Part shown: positions 15,630 to 29,438 of the stretch, in pieces | Position numbering within the stretch: position 1 is the stretch's first letter | Layout of the letters: each line of letters begins with the position of its first letter | Assembly (NCBI RefSeq): GCF_018873765.1 | Contig: NC_057924.1 | Coordinates: 6,262,001-6,326,000 of the forward strand | From: Telopea speciosissima | Taxonomy: Eukaryota > Streptophyta > Magnoliopsida > Proteales > Proteaceae | Direction of reading: 5' to 3' | Length of the DNA: 64,000 bases | Position numbers and translations under genes: made by a program | The notes under the pieces: model-generated | The model's input: only the letters and a program-made list of their open reading frames with translations | Database searches by the model: none | Told to the model about the DNA's origin: nothing

Positions 15630-18600
15630 AGAGAGAGGACTCCTGGATTTGATAGTTGTGAAATGGGTCTTGGTCGGTAGGGGAAGAAGAGATTGAAGAA
15701 GGAGTTGGTGAAATGAAATGGAACAGCTATTTCACAGGTTCACATTTGGTATGCTATGAATGGGGGAATTGAATTATGGGTTTGGTTGGATTGGCTAAGG
15801 GCTAAGGCTTGGCTGTCTTTATTAGTATTAGTAATTGTTTCTTTCCCTAAATAAGGCATGTAAAGTATACTCAACCATTACACTTTGTAAAGCAATTTTG
15901 GGAGTCTACTTTACTGTCCGAGTGAGGTTAAATCGTCATTTTCATCCTCCCTATAAGAAGAATCAGTTGCATACACCAAACCTGAGAGAAAAAAAATTCT
16001 AATATCCATGCTTCATCACCACATGATGGCATGAAGTTTAAGTGCTTAACTCTACCTGTTAATCTTATTTTTTGGTTGATAAGTGATTAGATCACCTGCA
16101 GGTGAGTCATCAATTGCCTGTGGTTGGTCCATCTAAATTTTTACACCTTTAAAGGGTTCTCTTAAACTTATGCCTGGCGTATGCTTACACTTCACCCACC
16201 TATCACATTCATGGACTTAGGTATCAATATCAAGAATCGGCGGTGACCCTATGCTATACGGCATTGATTGGGAATTAGTCATTTTTTGTATTCTATATAC
16301 GGCATTGATTGTCAATTAGTCATTTTTTAAGTTGGAATTAGTCAGACATGACCGATCTATATCAATATTGGTATCGCGGATGACCGGTACTAGCACCAAT
16401 TCTGTGAACTAAAACCTTAATCATATTGCAACCGATTATAATCCTTGCATGCCCTGTTTTAGAGAAGGAAAATGTTTTTTTTTTTCCTAAATCAATGGAA
16501 CTTAAAACCTGCAAAAAAAAAAAAAATTTTTGGGTAGATCCATTTGATGCTTTATTCCTCTAGATGTGGATGTGGTATTCAAGGCTATCCCTAGGGGTGT
16601 AAGTTTAGCCCTGACGGCCCAAGTCCGCCCTGAGCCTGAATAGGACCTTGGTTGAGATACCTTGATCCTGAGGGCGGGTCAAGATTGAAAATTTTCAGTC
16701 CTAAGAAAGTCAGGGCCAGACTGGGTTAGGGTTGAGGCCTCGGATTGAGCCCGACCCAACCCAACCCAACCCTATCTTCTGCTTCATGTTCGTTCTTTAT
16801 TATTCTTCTTCTTCCCAACCTGGCCAGCCCATGCACCTTGGGTCAAGGTTGGATTTCTCTGACCCAGAGTCAGGGCCAGGCCGGGCCTGGGCCCAGTTAA
16901 GAGGACTCAGGGTTGGACTGGGGTTTTAAAAGGCCCAGCCCAACCCCATCCTTATAACCCAAAAAGAGAAAAAGCACATCTAAAAAGCTACATCCATGGG
17001 CTATAGCTTTATGGGGTCATCTAAGGCCCAGCCCAACATTTGAAGGGGAGACCGCAATAAATGAGATAATACTCATTGGAGCACGAGCTATTCTTCAAAT
17101 AAAAAAAAATTTCGTTTTTTGTGGTATGAGCTATTCTTAATTTATATTGTCAATGTTTGATCTTTAATTCATAATTACTTAGTTAAAACACATTTTAAAC
17201 ACTTTTCTTTTTTTGCTGAAATTGTTTATTATTGTATAATTTCCAGAATTTAACTCAATGATAAGAAAAAAAAAAAAAAAAAGCCCATAATATGACAAAA
17301 GTTTTATCATTTTTTTGAGTGAAAAAATGGTATTTTTTTTAAAAGTAATTTAATACTATATTAGGGTCCATACATAAATATTAATATTTAATTAATAACA
17401 TATAAATTTCTCCCACAATTTCTCTGTATATATTGTTGTTTTTTTGGCCTAGTACTTTTCAATTCTAAACATTTAAAACAAGAACAGTTTGTTTTCATTT
17501 TTTTTTTTTTGTCATTCTCAAAATGTCTTGATCGTATTTTTAATCATACTATTCAAAATTTGAGTTGTTTTAAACACGTTATACCGAACAAATTTTTTTT
17601 ACCCCCTTCCTGTTTTAACTGACCATGATCTCCATCACAAGGCTATTTTGGATAATTCCAATACAATTTAGAAATCAAATAAGCTCTTTTAAATTTACTC
17701 TAGCAAGGAGTAATCAAGATTGAAAAATGTATAATCCTTTTCATTTGGAGTTACAGTCTCCCCAGGTATTGAGGTGATTTGAAAACCCAAACCTGAAGAA
17801 AAATATTTTCATACAATTGGATATTTAAGCCAGCTCCATTAGCTCAACCTAAGCCCAGCCCAGCCCAAAGTGGGGTTGGGATATCTCAGCCCAGGCCTAG
17901 TCCTATTGGGCTCAATCTAACCCAGCCTCGCCTTGATTGACACTTATTGGGCCGGGTTGTCCTTGATTGATCCTGGCAGCCCATATTTTTCCCATTTCAG
18001 GGCTAGGCAAGTCCAAGCTAGACATGATATATGATATTATTACGTGGGTTCAGCCCGAGATCTCAATTTAGGTCCGGTCCGGTCCGGCCCGGTCCTACCC
18101 TGGGCCTAAAAATCTCAAGCCCCATCTCTCTTGACCACTTTCTATAAGAATGTACATGGACATATGCTCATCTGTATAAGTTCTATTTTCTTTGTCCTCA
18201 ACATAATTCCTTTCTTATCTCTCTAAAGAAAAAAGGAGAATCAAAATTTCTACAAGTTTGTGGAACAGTTTTAGCAATATTACAAAGTAATTTTTTTTAA
18301 TATGACATAATCTAGTTGAGAAATATATTCCAAGAAATGATGGAACATGAAAGAAATACTTTAGAAGATGGCCATGCTTTGCTGCAATGAGTATATACCG
18401 AGATAGATGAACAGAAATACTAAAAAGGACAGAATCAGAAATGAATACATCACAAGCACTTAGGTTAGTACCAGTAGATAACTAGGTGAAGATGATCCAT
18501 TCATGTCCAATAAATAGAAATTGCACCAGTGAGAAGTGATATAAATAGGTTGAAGGGGAAAAAACTAGTCAGTGGCAAAATTTACTTTTTAAGTTGCCAA

Positions 18601-21600
18601 TTTTGGTTTCTCTCTCTCTCTCTCTCTCTCCCCTCACGTGAAATGACTGTTTTGCCCCTACTTATGACACCATTCCGTCGCCCCTCATTGGTGTACTCCC
18701 CTATGCCACTTGCTCAGGGTGGAAAGATAGGAGTCTGGACTCTACTGGATATGTTGGGAAAAGAAGTGAGGATGCAAGGGTTTCTGATGAGTTCATACAT
18801 GAATTGCTTTGAAGACTTAGCAATGCAGATGGATAGCTGCATGAAGCAATGGAAGATTGGTTCAAAACATAAAATTTACCATGGCATTGAAAACTTCTTG
18901 GAAAGCTTAGGTTCAATATCTTCTCTAGCCCTAATGTTTCTACTTGTATTGAATGTGTAATTTTTTGGATAATTAAAATAGTGGCATGCTTCCATGCCAT
19001 TTCTTTATATCCATATCTTCACTCCTTAAGAGTGTTAAAATAACTGTCTAAGAAGTTTATGTTCTAAGGAGACCACCAGTTCCTATGTACTGATTATAAG
19101 GTCTCATTAGAATTTCTGCAAGAAGTAAATTTGTAGTTCAACTTGAACCAGCAGTTCTCTAATTTATTATTTTTTCTTTTTATCATGTAAGTTTATCCAC
19201 TAATCATTGTTATCTGTAAACCAATTGTTTTGGGTCTCTATGGTAATTCATCTGTTCCATGCTAAATAAGTTTGCCCTAATTTTGGATTAACTACCATCT
19301 TTTTAGTTCATTATGCTTTCAAATATGACAATTTAATTTGTCTGATAAAAATTTCAAGAACTCTTAGTATTCTCTAGTTATTGCTTATTTTGTAAAATGA
19401 AATATCCATCCTTTTCATCACAAGCAACTACAGAGCAATCCAGAACCACAGAATCTTCAAGTATAAGTGAATGGGAAAATGGTCCACAGACCATTCATAA
19501 TCGATTGATTGCTTCACTCAAACTATTATTTTTTTTAATTTTTTTTAATTTTTTTTTAATTTTTTAATTTTTTTATAAGTTCAATACTAACCAAAGAGGC
19601 CCATTGTTTCCATAATTTCATCCTTGAGATCCATATCTTGTCAAAAATTGTTACAGGGTAGATCAATCAAGACTCAACTTCATTATTTCCAATGCACAGT
19701 TGTGTGGATAAGGAACTCTTTCTTTCTAACCTATTCTGGGATTTCACTAAATCTTGCTCTTTTTTTTAATGGGGAATTGGTGCATGATTATGTTTTAAAT
19801 TCAAATTAGAAAGTGATGAATGGGTTACTGTTTTTTTTTTCCTTTGATTTTGAGTATGCTAGGTTTATACTGTTTATCAAAACTTGCCCATTTTCGAGCT
19901 TCAGGGAAGTTTCGAAATTTTTAAGTGGATATGCAAGCACTTGTTTAGCTTAATGTTATTTGTAGCAGTCCTCTTGAACAAGAAATTAAGTTGATTACAT
20001 GTTAAACCAATTACAATCTTGTACAATACAAAAGTAATCATCTGAGTCTTTCATAAATAGTGGCATCAAACCATTTGGGAAAATGAAAGCATGAGATGCA
20101 CCTTGACAGTAAGAAACCATATTGATCTGTAGCTTTAAAGCAAATATTTTCATATATAATTTCTTATTCTGCAATCATCTAATGCAGTTTCTGGTATTTA
20201 GAAATGTTGAGATTATATGGTTACATGCTAGTGCTGTTTAAAGAGTAATGGAGAATGATTTGATGATGAAATTTATCGAAAGGAATACTGATGGGAGGCA
20301 AATGATTTAACCTCTAAAATTAGGGGAATATATGGTGGGGTATGAGAAGAAATGCCATAATTTATCAAGAAAACTAGCATCTTCCTTGTAGGAATGGTAG
20401 GGTAATAGGTTCCACCCCACAACCTTTTCTTTACATGGCCAGACTACTTGGCCACAGGACAGAACTGATTTACACAAGTGGGTGATGCTTCATTGCAATT
20501 TCAGCTACCATATTTGGTAGAGCTCTAATATAGACTAGAGAAAGATTCCTCATGTCTCTCTCTCTCTCTCTCTCTCTCTATACACACACTCAGAGTGCAG
20601 GTATTCTATGCCTAGGAGAAGAGGTGCTGAAGGGGAAAGAAAGCATCCCCTGTGACTAGAGAAGTAGGTGACAAACCTTTAACCAGTCTGATTTGGATCA
20701 AATAAGGCTGGTAGCTATGGTTGTGTATCTGACCTGGACCAGCTTCAAGCCCAGATTTAGGATGAGCAATTTTGTCAGAGACTATGCTTCTTATCATAGA
20801 TCCAATCCTGGTTAACCATGCTCAGCTGGGTTTGACATATTTTTACAATAAATTGCCAGAATCATATTAATCAAGTTCTCTATTTATTCCAAAAACTCAT
20901 TCTTTTGTAAGATTTGAACTCAGAACTTGTTGGGTTAATTTCACAGGTTTGATAAACATTGTAATCTCCCTAATTTGGACAAACTGGATCAAGTTGTCTG
21001 AACAGACAAACTGGGACCTGACCTGGTAATGGTTTCTGATGATATCAAAATTTTTTGGGTGACCTATGATTTGATCCAGAAGCTTATTGTTCAAAACTTC
21101 CCCTTCTGGGGTTGGAGATTGGACAAGAACATGATATTGCCAACCCCAGAAAGGAAGGACCAACACATGGTTGATGTGATGTGAGTGTTGTGATGCTCAT
21201 AAGTGTAAATGATGAGATTATGGGTGCATGGAAGAAGCATTGGAGCTTAAATTGAAGTGGTGTGCGGAGATGGAATGCTCCACTCTGTAGCATGTATTAT
21301 GCATGGTTGGATATACCCTCCTATCATGCAATCTCAATGTCCCCTTAAGACCCTGAAATGAAATGAAATCTCAAAACTATCAACCCTAAAAGTTCGAGAA
21401 ATCTGAATATTTCTAGGGTTCAGTTTGATTTTGATCTGTCCTGAATCGGTTCATTGTAACCTCAACACCTAAAACCTTAAATTACTGAATCACTGAAGTT
21501 GTAATGAAGAGCTTTAGAACTCCCCCAAAAGATGAGATCAGTCTTAATTAAGCCCAATGACATTAGGTGGAAGACTGTGAAACCCTTTTTCTTATTCCCT

Positions 21601-22779
21601 GTCCGAAACTGCAATGCTTTCTACTAATTTAATGGTGAAATAGGGTTTTAGTGAAAGGTATCGGTATCGGTATTGGTCGTCGCCTATATCAATACGACTG
21701 TAGTACGACTGCGACCGTATCAGGTTCAAATCGGCCAAAAATGTATAGAAAAAAACCTTTGACCAATACCACTGATATGAATCTGTTAGGTATCGATATC
21801 GGTCAGGGCCAATACTAATACGGACCAACCGATACAGCCGATTTGATGCCAATACCTAAAACCATGTGGTGGAAGATATGGTTCTGGGTTTTGGAAATAA
21901 GGCATAAAGATGAAGTGAGTCCTATGATTCCAGCCATCATTTATTTTATAGGTAGACCCAAGAACAGTTTAACTCACAACCTCTTAATAGTGAAATGTTG
22001 TTCGGCTCGTGTGTTAAATCAATGGAATAGGATCTGAATTGGTCATGACCAATCTTGATTTTGGACGTCTCCAGCCAATTCTAGGGTTTTTGAGACTGAT
22101 TCCGAGAGTTTGAAATCCTTGGGCTGGATGGAGAGAGAGAAAGAGAGAGTGAGACAGAGAGAGAAAAGTGCCATGATTAGGGGAAGAAATAGTCCGCGTG
22201 AACCCCTTCTAAAAATAGGGAGGTTTCGGAATGGACAAGCAAAGGCAATTGGGGAACATCGCTCATTTCAACAGCTCACAATTGCTTGCATTCTTTTCTT
22301 AAATTTAGAAGATGCTTACCCAAGAAGGTACACACACACCCCTAAATTTAGCAAAGTTGGAGGAAATCCACAGCTAAACTTAGCAGAGATTCCAGCAAAA
22401 GAAGAAATGGATGGGCCACCCTGTTCCCAGTTTGAGTCTAATCATGTCTCACCCCCATCAAATTGGAATTTGGACTTGTGGGTCTGGTCTCAATCTCATG
22501 CCCATGGCTGGAAACACACACACACAGACTTTTTCACTACAGATAAACTAGTATTTGATTAACAACAAACGTCACAGTGAAGTTCTTGTAGTTACGTATA
22601 AATTTCAAATGTATATGACAAACCACTCTATTAAAGCTTCAAAAAGGAAGAATGGCACAAAAAAAGATAAAAATCAAACCCATCCCACTAGAATTAACTC
22701 ACACAAGACCATCAATCTGCAATCTGCAATCTGCAATCAATAAGCTATAATTTTGTTTTATCTTGAATCGCCAAAAGAC
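15630..22779. other. Long intergenic, repeat-rich region
   Basis: No supported gene was found. It contains a 41 bp-period direct repeat at 16255-16330, GGCCC-rich dispersed repeats at about 16594-16990 and 17830-18130, CT microsatellites at about 18610 and 20556, a T/A tract at about 19528-19577, a dispersed block at about 18610-18720 resembling 28110-28230, and a 'cggtatcggtattggt'-type repeat at about 21650-21850. ORFs at 18529-18960 and 22110-22562 lack recognisable protein features. Confidence 0.5.
16255..16330. repeat. Tandem duplication, period 41 bp
   Basis: The segment tatacggcattgattg followed by aattagtcatttttt occurs twice in tandem, at 16255 and 16296. It is non-coding. Confidence 0.75.
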
Positions 22780-25201
22780 TTAGCAAATCCCAGGAATGTT
22801 GTTCCAATTCGTCCAGTCAGGGTCAGTCGTGTTGGGGACAGACAGAGATGAAGCTATCTGCTGCATTTCAAGCCCAATTTCATCGTCTGTAACACCTGAT
22901 GACTGCCCATTTGACATCTCACCGCTATCGCTATACCATTCAGGGACTCGCATTGTAGAAGGGATGATATCAAGAAAATTGTTCAAGTCCTCCTCGTCCA
23001 CGGAATTGATCTCATCTGTTCCTTCTTTCTTTATCTGCAACCCTGCAAAGAATCAATGGCAGCAACCCAGATTTCTTTAAAATAAAATTCATACACACAA
23101 GCAAAAGATAAATATGCTACTTTGGACTTTAAAGGTCTTAAATGATTGGCTTCACGAATTTCGGATTCAGAACCGAAAAAGCTCGTTTCCCATTTGGGAC
23201 TTTTATCGAACATTAATGGAAACAATACTGATGAAGCTGATTTAAAGCACAATAAAGAAGAAATTAAGAAAGAGCACTAGAATTTTGAAAAGTTTATTGG
23301 GTTGGTCATATTGATAGATTTTCTAAGCTAATTAAAGCCCTTTAGACAAACAAATCGAGTATTTAATAGGAAAAAGTACGAAGAAAAAAGGAGTTGAAGC
23401 TGAAAGCCTGAAGCAGCGAATGCAACAAGGAAAACTGGAATACTGATCAATGAAGTTTGAAACAGTAAACATAACAAAATAGGCAATATGGGATAGTGGG
23501 AAGCGGCAACAGATATGTGTACTATATAAAAAGTAACTGATTCTTAACATTTAAGAACAGAGAATCCACAATAGAGTTTTGGTCTGGACTGGGAAGTTTA
23601 ATTTCATTCCAGAAGGATTGAAATATAGCGTGAAAACAGAGCACGCAATAGTATTTAAAGCTTAAAAGAGAGCAAACAGAATCAGAGGTACCCTTCAAGG
23701 TAATCAACTCCATTGATTTGAACCGAAAAGGGCAAGAAGGAGGGGGGGGGGGAAAGATGAAAATTAAACAGAGGAAATCTAAAGAGAATGAAGAGAGCTC
23801 ACCAGGGGAGGAATGGGCAGAGCAGGAATCATCCCAATGACTGGCAGACGCTAATGGAGGGGTGGTAGCGTTTTCACAGAAAATTGACCCAGAAGGCGGG
23901 GCCTTGCTGACGCTGACCAATCCATCTAATCCACATTTCTCTTCTAACAAATCATCTCTCCTCGAATCCTCGCTTTCCACTATAGCTTGCGATTCCTGCA
24001 ACAGAGCATCCAATAATCCACTATTGCCCCGGCCCAGCGGGGAGATGATCTTATAATCATTTACGGAGCCCAAGGCAGCAGTAGCTGTGTCTGCTGGCTG
24101 GGGCAGTTGGCTTGAAGGGAGCTCCAATTTCATGGAGAAAGGGGAACCACTGTCGGTTTCAAATGGGGTGGTTCCCAGGATTGGTGGTGGTGGATTGAAG
24201 TCGAAATTGCTGCAATTAAGCTGAAAAGATGACGCTGGCATCAATTGGGTGCTAAGACCCTGGCTGAACAGAGGTGGTGGATGATTCTGTTGAGGAGGAG
24301 GAGGAGTTGCAGAGAAAGGGAGAGAGAATCCTATACAGTTGTTGTCCCGAAACCTCTTATATCTGTGAAATGGAGGCGGGAGAAAAGGTGCAGGGTGGTG
24401 GCCTAAGAGAGGGGTCGTCACAGGAAAATTTACAGGATCGAGCAGGGGCAGAGGAGAAGCGAAATTGGGCTTGTGGGGTTGTTGCGTCGTCGAGGGATGT
24501 TGGGTGGGTGCTGGAGGAGGCGCACATGGAGAAGACCGGGGCTGGTTGATCTGGTTGAGGTGGAATGCAGCTGCTTGCTTCTGTATATCTTGTGGGTAGA
24601 GCGGTAAACCTGCACGTTGCCGTCGCTTTACTCTGGTGTTCCAGTAGTTCTTGATCTCGTTGTCTGTCCGTCCGGGTAACTGATAAAGATCACAAATCAA
24701 ATAAAATTCAGATTCAGGAACGAGTCAGAGAAATCAAAAGCTGAAATAAAGAACACATAAACATGCGAAATGAGAAGAAGAAGATTAAATGTTAGAAAGA
24801 TTGAGAAAATTAAATCAAAAAAGAAAGGAGAGGGGATGAACCTGAGCGGCCATGCGAGCCCATTTGTTGCCAAGCTTGCTGTGAAGCTCGAGAATGAGAC
24901 GCTCTTCTTCAGGAGAGAAGGAACCCTTCTTGAGATTAGGCCTGAGATGATTAGCCCAACGGAGACGGCAGCTCTTACCACAACGCGAGAGGCCTGAGTT
25001 CTTCTGGACAGCATTCCAGTTACCCTCTCCATGCTTCTTCACGTATTCCATCAGAATCGCATCTTCTGCTGCCGTCCAAGGCCCTTTCTTCAGACACCCA
25101 CTGGAGGCCCCACCGCTGCCTCCGCCGCCGCCGCCACCACCACCACCAACCGACGCATCGTCGTTGTTACTGGTGGCTGGAGAACCGCTGTTAGGAATCA
25201 T
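22780..25201 (-). CDS. GAMYB: GAMYB-like R2R3-MYB transcription factor
   Basis: This is a nuclear DNA-binding activator of the gibberellin-responsive GAMYB group (Arabidopsis MYB33/65/101 relatives). Three exons join in frame to 499 residues: 25201-24842, 24679-23803 and 23042-22780, all GT/AG. A Gly run (residues 19-28) precedes repeat R2 (about 38-88, [10 protein letters not shown]...RWANHLRP) and R3 (about 91-141, with [22 protein letters not shown] spanning the first splice). The group-specific [14 protein letters not shown] follows R3. The long C-terminal region is Pro-, Ser- and Asn-rich and includes KLELPSSQ, the site where miR159 pairs. The last exon is acidic and ends [14 protein letters not shown]. 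Intron 2 (760 bp) could hide a small alternative exon, so the C-terminal half carries slightly more doubt than the MYB domain. Confidence 0.93.
24106..24126 (-). promoter_or_regulatory. miR159/miR319-type target site in the MYB mRNA
   Basis: The sense strand reads TGGAGCTCCCTTCAAGCCAA, which pairs with miR159 (family sequence from general knowledge) along almost its whole length, including the central cleavage region. The mismatch is one base near the microRNA 5' end, plus a G:U pair near its 3' end and the terminal base. It encodes LELPSSQ in frame, the position conserved in GAMYB genes, so post-transcriptional repression by miR159 is expected. Confidence 0.9.
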
Positions 25202-28200
25202 CCGTCGTTGTCTACTAGGAACTCCTTGCCCCTTTCAAACCAACCAACCAACCAACAATCGAATAACTATGTTCTTATGTTGTCGCTTCCTTTGTTCTAT
25301 GTATCTTACTTGCTTTCCATCCTCTCTTCTTTTGGGGGGGTTTTTCAGAGTTTATTTTTCCCTTCCAAGAGATTTGAGATTTCTCTCAATTCTGCAACTT
25401 TTGGGATTTCAGAAAGATCTCTCTCCTCTCTCTTTATACAGGGAGAAAATGGAGAGGGAGAGAGAGAGAGAGCAGTAGTAAAATTCCGATGTTTGGTGAT
25501 ATAATGATATGGGTATTTCTTTCTCAAATCCTCTACAGAGAGTGTAGAGGGGAATTGGAAAGAAGAAAAGAAACTGAGAATTGAAGTAGAAGAATTCAAT
25601 AATTTGAGGATTCAAACACAGAGGAAAAGCTTAGAACATGAAATGAAATTAAAGAGAGAGACAGAGAGAAAGAGAAGGAAGAAAGAGGGTGTAGGGCTGT
25701 AAGCTGTGAAGGATGGAGGGGTCCATGACCATGACCATGTCCATGTCCATGTACCCTTTTGAGGGGTGGGGTGGGGTTAAGAGTGTGAGATTGGCTTAAG
25801 CCTGCTTGGGGGGGGGGGGGGTGTGGGGGTGTGAAGGGTAGGGACTAGGGACCCACAAAGAGACCTTCTTGAGCACTTCTTTCCCAATGGTCAACAATTT
25901 TGATTTTGAGGAAGGACCTTCCATTTCGCTCCGACTCCGAGTACCACTGCGATATACCCTACATGGTCAACCCTTTCAACGCGTTTTTTCCCTCAACCCT
26001 TGATTTTTTCCATAATTATCTCTGTTTATATCTCTTCTTATTTATTTATTTAATTTTTTTTTTTTTTTTTGAGTTGTCTTTTTTATTTTTTGAGTTGTCC
26101 AACTCCAATATCTCCCAAGGGAAGATGGAGTTTTCATGCTTCCTAGGGTGGCAATCAGTTGATTCGATTCAATTTTGAGTGGGTTAAATCGGTTTTAAGT
26201 ACGGGTGTAAATTTGGCCCTATCAAACCAAGCTAACCTTGAGCCCAAATAGAGTCTAGCTGAGATACCCTGACCTAGCCCGATCATGTCTCCTTCTTCTT
26301 CTTCTCCTTTAACCCAACCCCTAGATCTCCTTTCCCTCCTGGCTAGGGTCAATTAGGGTTAGCCAGCCTATTTTATTTTAGCGTTAATTCCATTTGGGTT
26401 TCAGCAAGTCTGGTCAATTATAGTTTCTGCTGGATTCTAAAAAACCCCAAATCAAAACCAAACCAAAAAGAATTCAAAAAGAAAATTATGTCATGGATAG
26501 ATAAACCCCAAGGTCTTTTTACCTATAAAAAAAAAAACCCAAGGTCTTCAATTCAAGTATAAATTTAAACAAAATTGATAACCAAAAAAGGACATGGACA
26601 TATTAGGGTTGGTAAGTTATTTGAATTTAGAATTTGGGAAAAGGAAGCGCACGATGCTAGTGTACAAACTGCTGTGCCCACCCTCTCATATCTCACTCAT
26701 GGACCCCACATCCTCTCTCAATAAATGCATCCATTGGATGATTATCACCGACCTCTATGGTTGCAAAACTGCACTGGCATCGTATGAAATACTCCCGTTA
26801 GAAATTATGTGGTCAATCGAGACCATTTCCTTTATATCCTTCCTTAATGGGAATTGTCACACAAAGAAGTGTGGCACAATATAATGTGTAAATTAGAAAA
26901 AAATTTTAGGAATAGAGGTTGGCCACGCCGCCTTGACCAATGGGTTAAGTGAGATGGGAGGGGCAAAATGGTCCCATTTTCTAGAATGAAAATGTCTGAG
27001 AAACCTTTCTACCTTTGAAAATATTATTATTATTTTCAATCCCTTATGAGAAATAACATTTAGTTTTTTTCATGAAAAAAAAGAAAAAAATTAAAACAGT
27101 AGAACATAGGAAGTTGATTCCCTCTATATCCAAATAAAGTACAATAAAATAGCTACAACATTGAAAAACCAGGTACAATCAAAAGAGTTATTATTATTGA
27201 ACAAAGATCAGAATAGATTTAAAATGGGAGCATTAGAGAGTCTTTCAGTTCTTAGACCCAATACCCCTGCAACCCAAATCCTTTCTGAAAATCACAAGAA
27301 AAAAAAATATGCCAAAACATTTAAGGTTTTCTTTTACAAAAGACAAAGATTATCTCGACACATCCATTTAAAAAATATGAACATTGAAGGTCGTGCTTGG
27401 CACATTGGTCAAGTGCTCACTTACTGAACGATTGGTCACGGGTTCAAGTCCTGGAAACAGCCTCTCTGAAAACAAAGGTAAGGCTGCGTACATCTGACCC
27501 TCCTCAAACCCTGCTAAACGCAGGAGCCTTGTGCACTGGATACGACCTAAAACAAAAACCTCTGATATACAAAAACTATAAACCTAGGATGGATACGCCA
27601 TTTCCACCAAGAAGTAGCAATCATTCTAGTGCTGCTAGAAATTGAGAGGTCTGATTCTTTAACCAAGAAAGAAGCAAAGATTATCTAGACATAACACTTA
27701 TTCATCTACCTGATTTATGAATTATTTTTTTTAGCTTTTTTTTTTCTCTCTCTTTATTTTTACAATGTATAAAGGAGTGAATTTCCTTCACTGCTAGCTA
27801 TCTTTTGCAATGTGAAGAGCTGATATGATTATGGTATCTTTTGAATTGATTACATGACAATTACAGGTTTGCCACAGCTTATTCAATTCTTCTCTCTATA
27901 TTCTTAATACTTGAAATTTGTAGGGAAACTAATCATTTTCAAACCTGTATTTTGACACATGGTAAAGTTCAATTGGACTTAAACATGACATACAGAAGTG
28001 ACGTCAAACTAGTTGCCAAATGGCAACTCTACTAGTGAAGCAAATGTGCACCCGAGATTAAATAGAGATGGGAAAAGATTCTCTAAGCAAGCGACGTAGG
28101 ATACAGTAGCATCCTCCCTCTCTCTCTCTAATCTGAATCTCTTTCCTCTTCATATGAAATGATCTCTCTGCCCCCTATTCACAAATCCGTTCCATTACCA

Positions 28201-29438
28201 TTTATTGGTGCAATCCCCTATGTCATTTGTTCGGAGAACCCCCATTCCAAGTTGTCCATTGGCCAATAAACATCCAAAAAATGGAAAAGCAAGTATCGTA
28301 AAGGTATTTGTTTATCTTTCAAATATTTAAAACGGGAAGGGTCCCCACGATACCATGTTAGTGTGGAGGAATCTCCCATGCCACACCAATGGTGGCACAA
28401 GGAATAGTATAATTCACATGGACCCACATGATTAGAAAAGAAAGAGAAAATAATAATAAAAAATCCATATAAAAGAACAACGGTAGACTAGCATTGTAGG
28501 GAATTTTTTTTTTCCCCTATTATCTAAAATTACATAATTTACCATTGACACTTTCATGTTAAAATGTTCAAAATTTCAAATATGGGAAAAAGAAATATAT
28601 AATTCATAAATAACAGATTAGGAAATGATTTCATCATTAGGAATTAATATAAGTTTCAAAACTATATGGGTGGCCATGGCAAGAATGACCTAAGGATAGA
28701 AGAAGCTCTGGCGGCAAACCATTATTAAACACATACTATGATTCTCAAAGGTTGTTTGATTTGTTGAATTAAATAAGCATCGTGTAGGAATCAGGTTTTT
28801 GAGTATAAGAATTAATTTGAAATGTGGGGTTAGAGAATTAGATTATTTTAAAGGTCCTTTGGGTCCTCTAATTCCTTGTCTGTCAATCATTTGATGAGGA
28901 AATATATTTTTTCTACAAAATGTCAACTAGTACTCTGTACCCAAGAGGGAAACAGGGTTTTTGCAGCAGTATTTTAATGAACCAAAAGTGATTATTTAGA
29001 ACTAATAGTTTCTATATCCTACTAATACAAAAACATTCTTGAAGTTAGAGCCAATGATAGCTACTCACACCCTGGCCTACTAGAGAGAGATATTAATAGA
29101 TTTTTCAGAAAATTAATTGTTAATTAATTAAGCATGTTGTGGTCCTTCCTACTAAGAGAGTAAGAGAAACAGGAAAAAAGAAAGAAGAAGAAAAAAAAAA
29201 AGTGGACTTGTGAACATTCTTCCTGACCTTCCATCCCCACACCATAGACTTGGGGGCATATGTACATGTTATCTGAGATTCTGAATAGACAGAGTTGCAG
29301 GGCACACGCACAGGCATAACTGAGTAAATGAAGATTAAATTTTACCCAACAAAAAAAAAAAAAAAAAAAAAAAAAAAATAGATGAGTAAATGAAGATAAA
29401 ATGAAGAAGATACCCACCAGGCCACCACCCAATATAAT
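25202..29438. other. Intergenic: MYB promoter side and repeats
   Basis: 25202-25760 is the likely 5' UTR/promoter of the MYB gene, with GA/CT tracts and a ccatgaccatg/ccatgtccatg hexamer repeat at about 25724-25753. Beyond it lie homopolymer runs (G at 25809, T at 26047, A at 29349), a 'gggtgtaaatttggccct' repeat at about 26204-26280, a degenerate SINE at 27388, and a dispersed block at about 28110-28230. No gene is seen. Confidence 0.5.
27388..27548 (+). mobile_element. Degenerate Au-type SINE
   Basis: It shares the conserved SINE body with the copy at 8567: gtcacgggttcaagtc, ctggaaacagcctctctg, gtaaggctgcgtacatctga and gcaggagccttgtgcact. The head is more diverged and contains a short insertion. 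No clear target duplication was seen, so the insertion is older than the copy in ATG8. Confidence 0.8.

Noticed and set aside
18529-18960. 143-codon + strand ORF
   Set aside because: It runs through a CT microsatellite and a dispersed repeat block, with no recognisable protein feature.
22110-22562. 150-codon + strand ORF
   Set aside because: It lies in GA-rich intergenic sequence downstream of the MYB gene and has no similarity or splice context.
22710-22740. Short direct repeat aatctgc x3, considered as a CRISPR-like array
   Set aside because: It has three 8 bp units without spacers in a plant genome; it is a microsatellite.
25031-25504. 157-codon + strand ORF opposite the MYB first exon
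   Set aside because: It is antisense to the R2R3 domain and its poly-Thr/Ala parts mirror the Gly repeat.
26594-26884. 96-codon + strand ORF
   Set aside because: It is AT-rich intergenic sequence with no similarity, start context or neighbouring exons.
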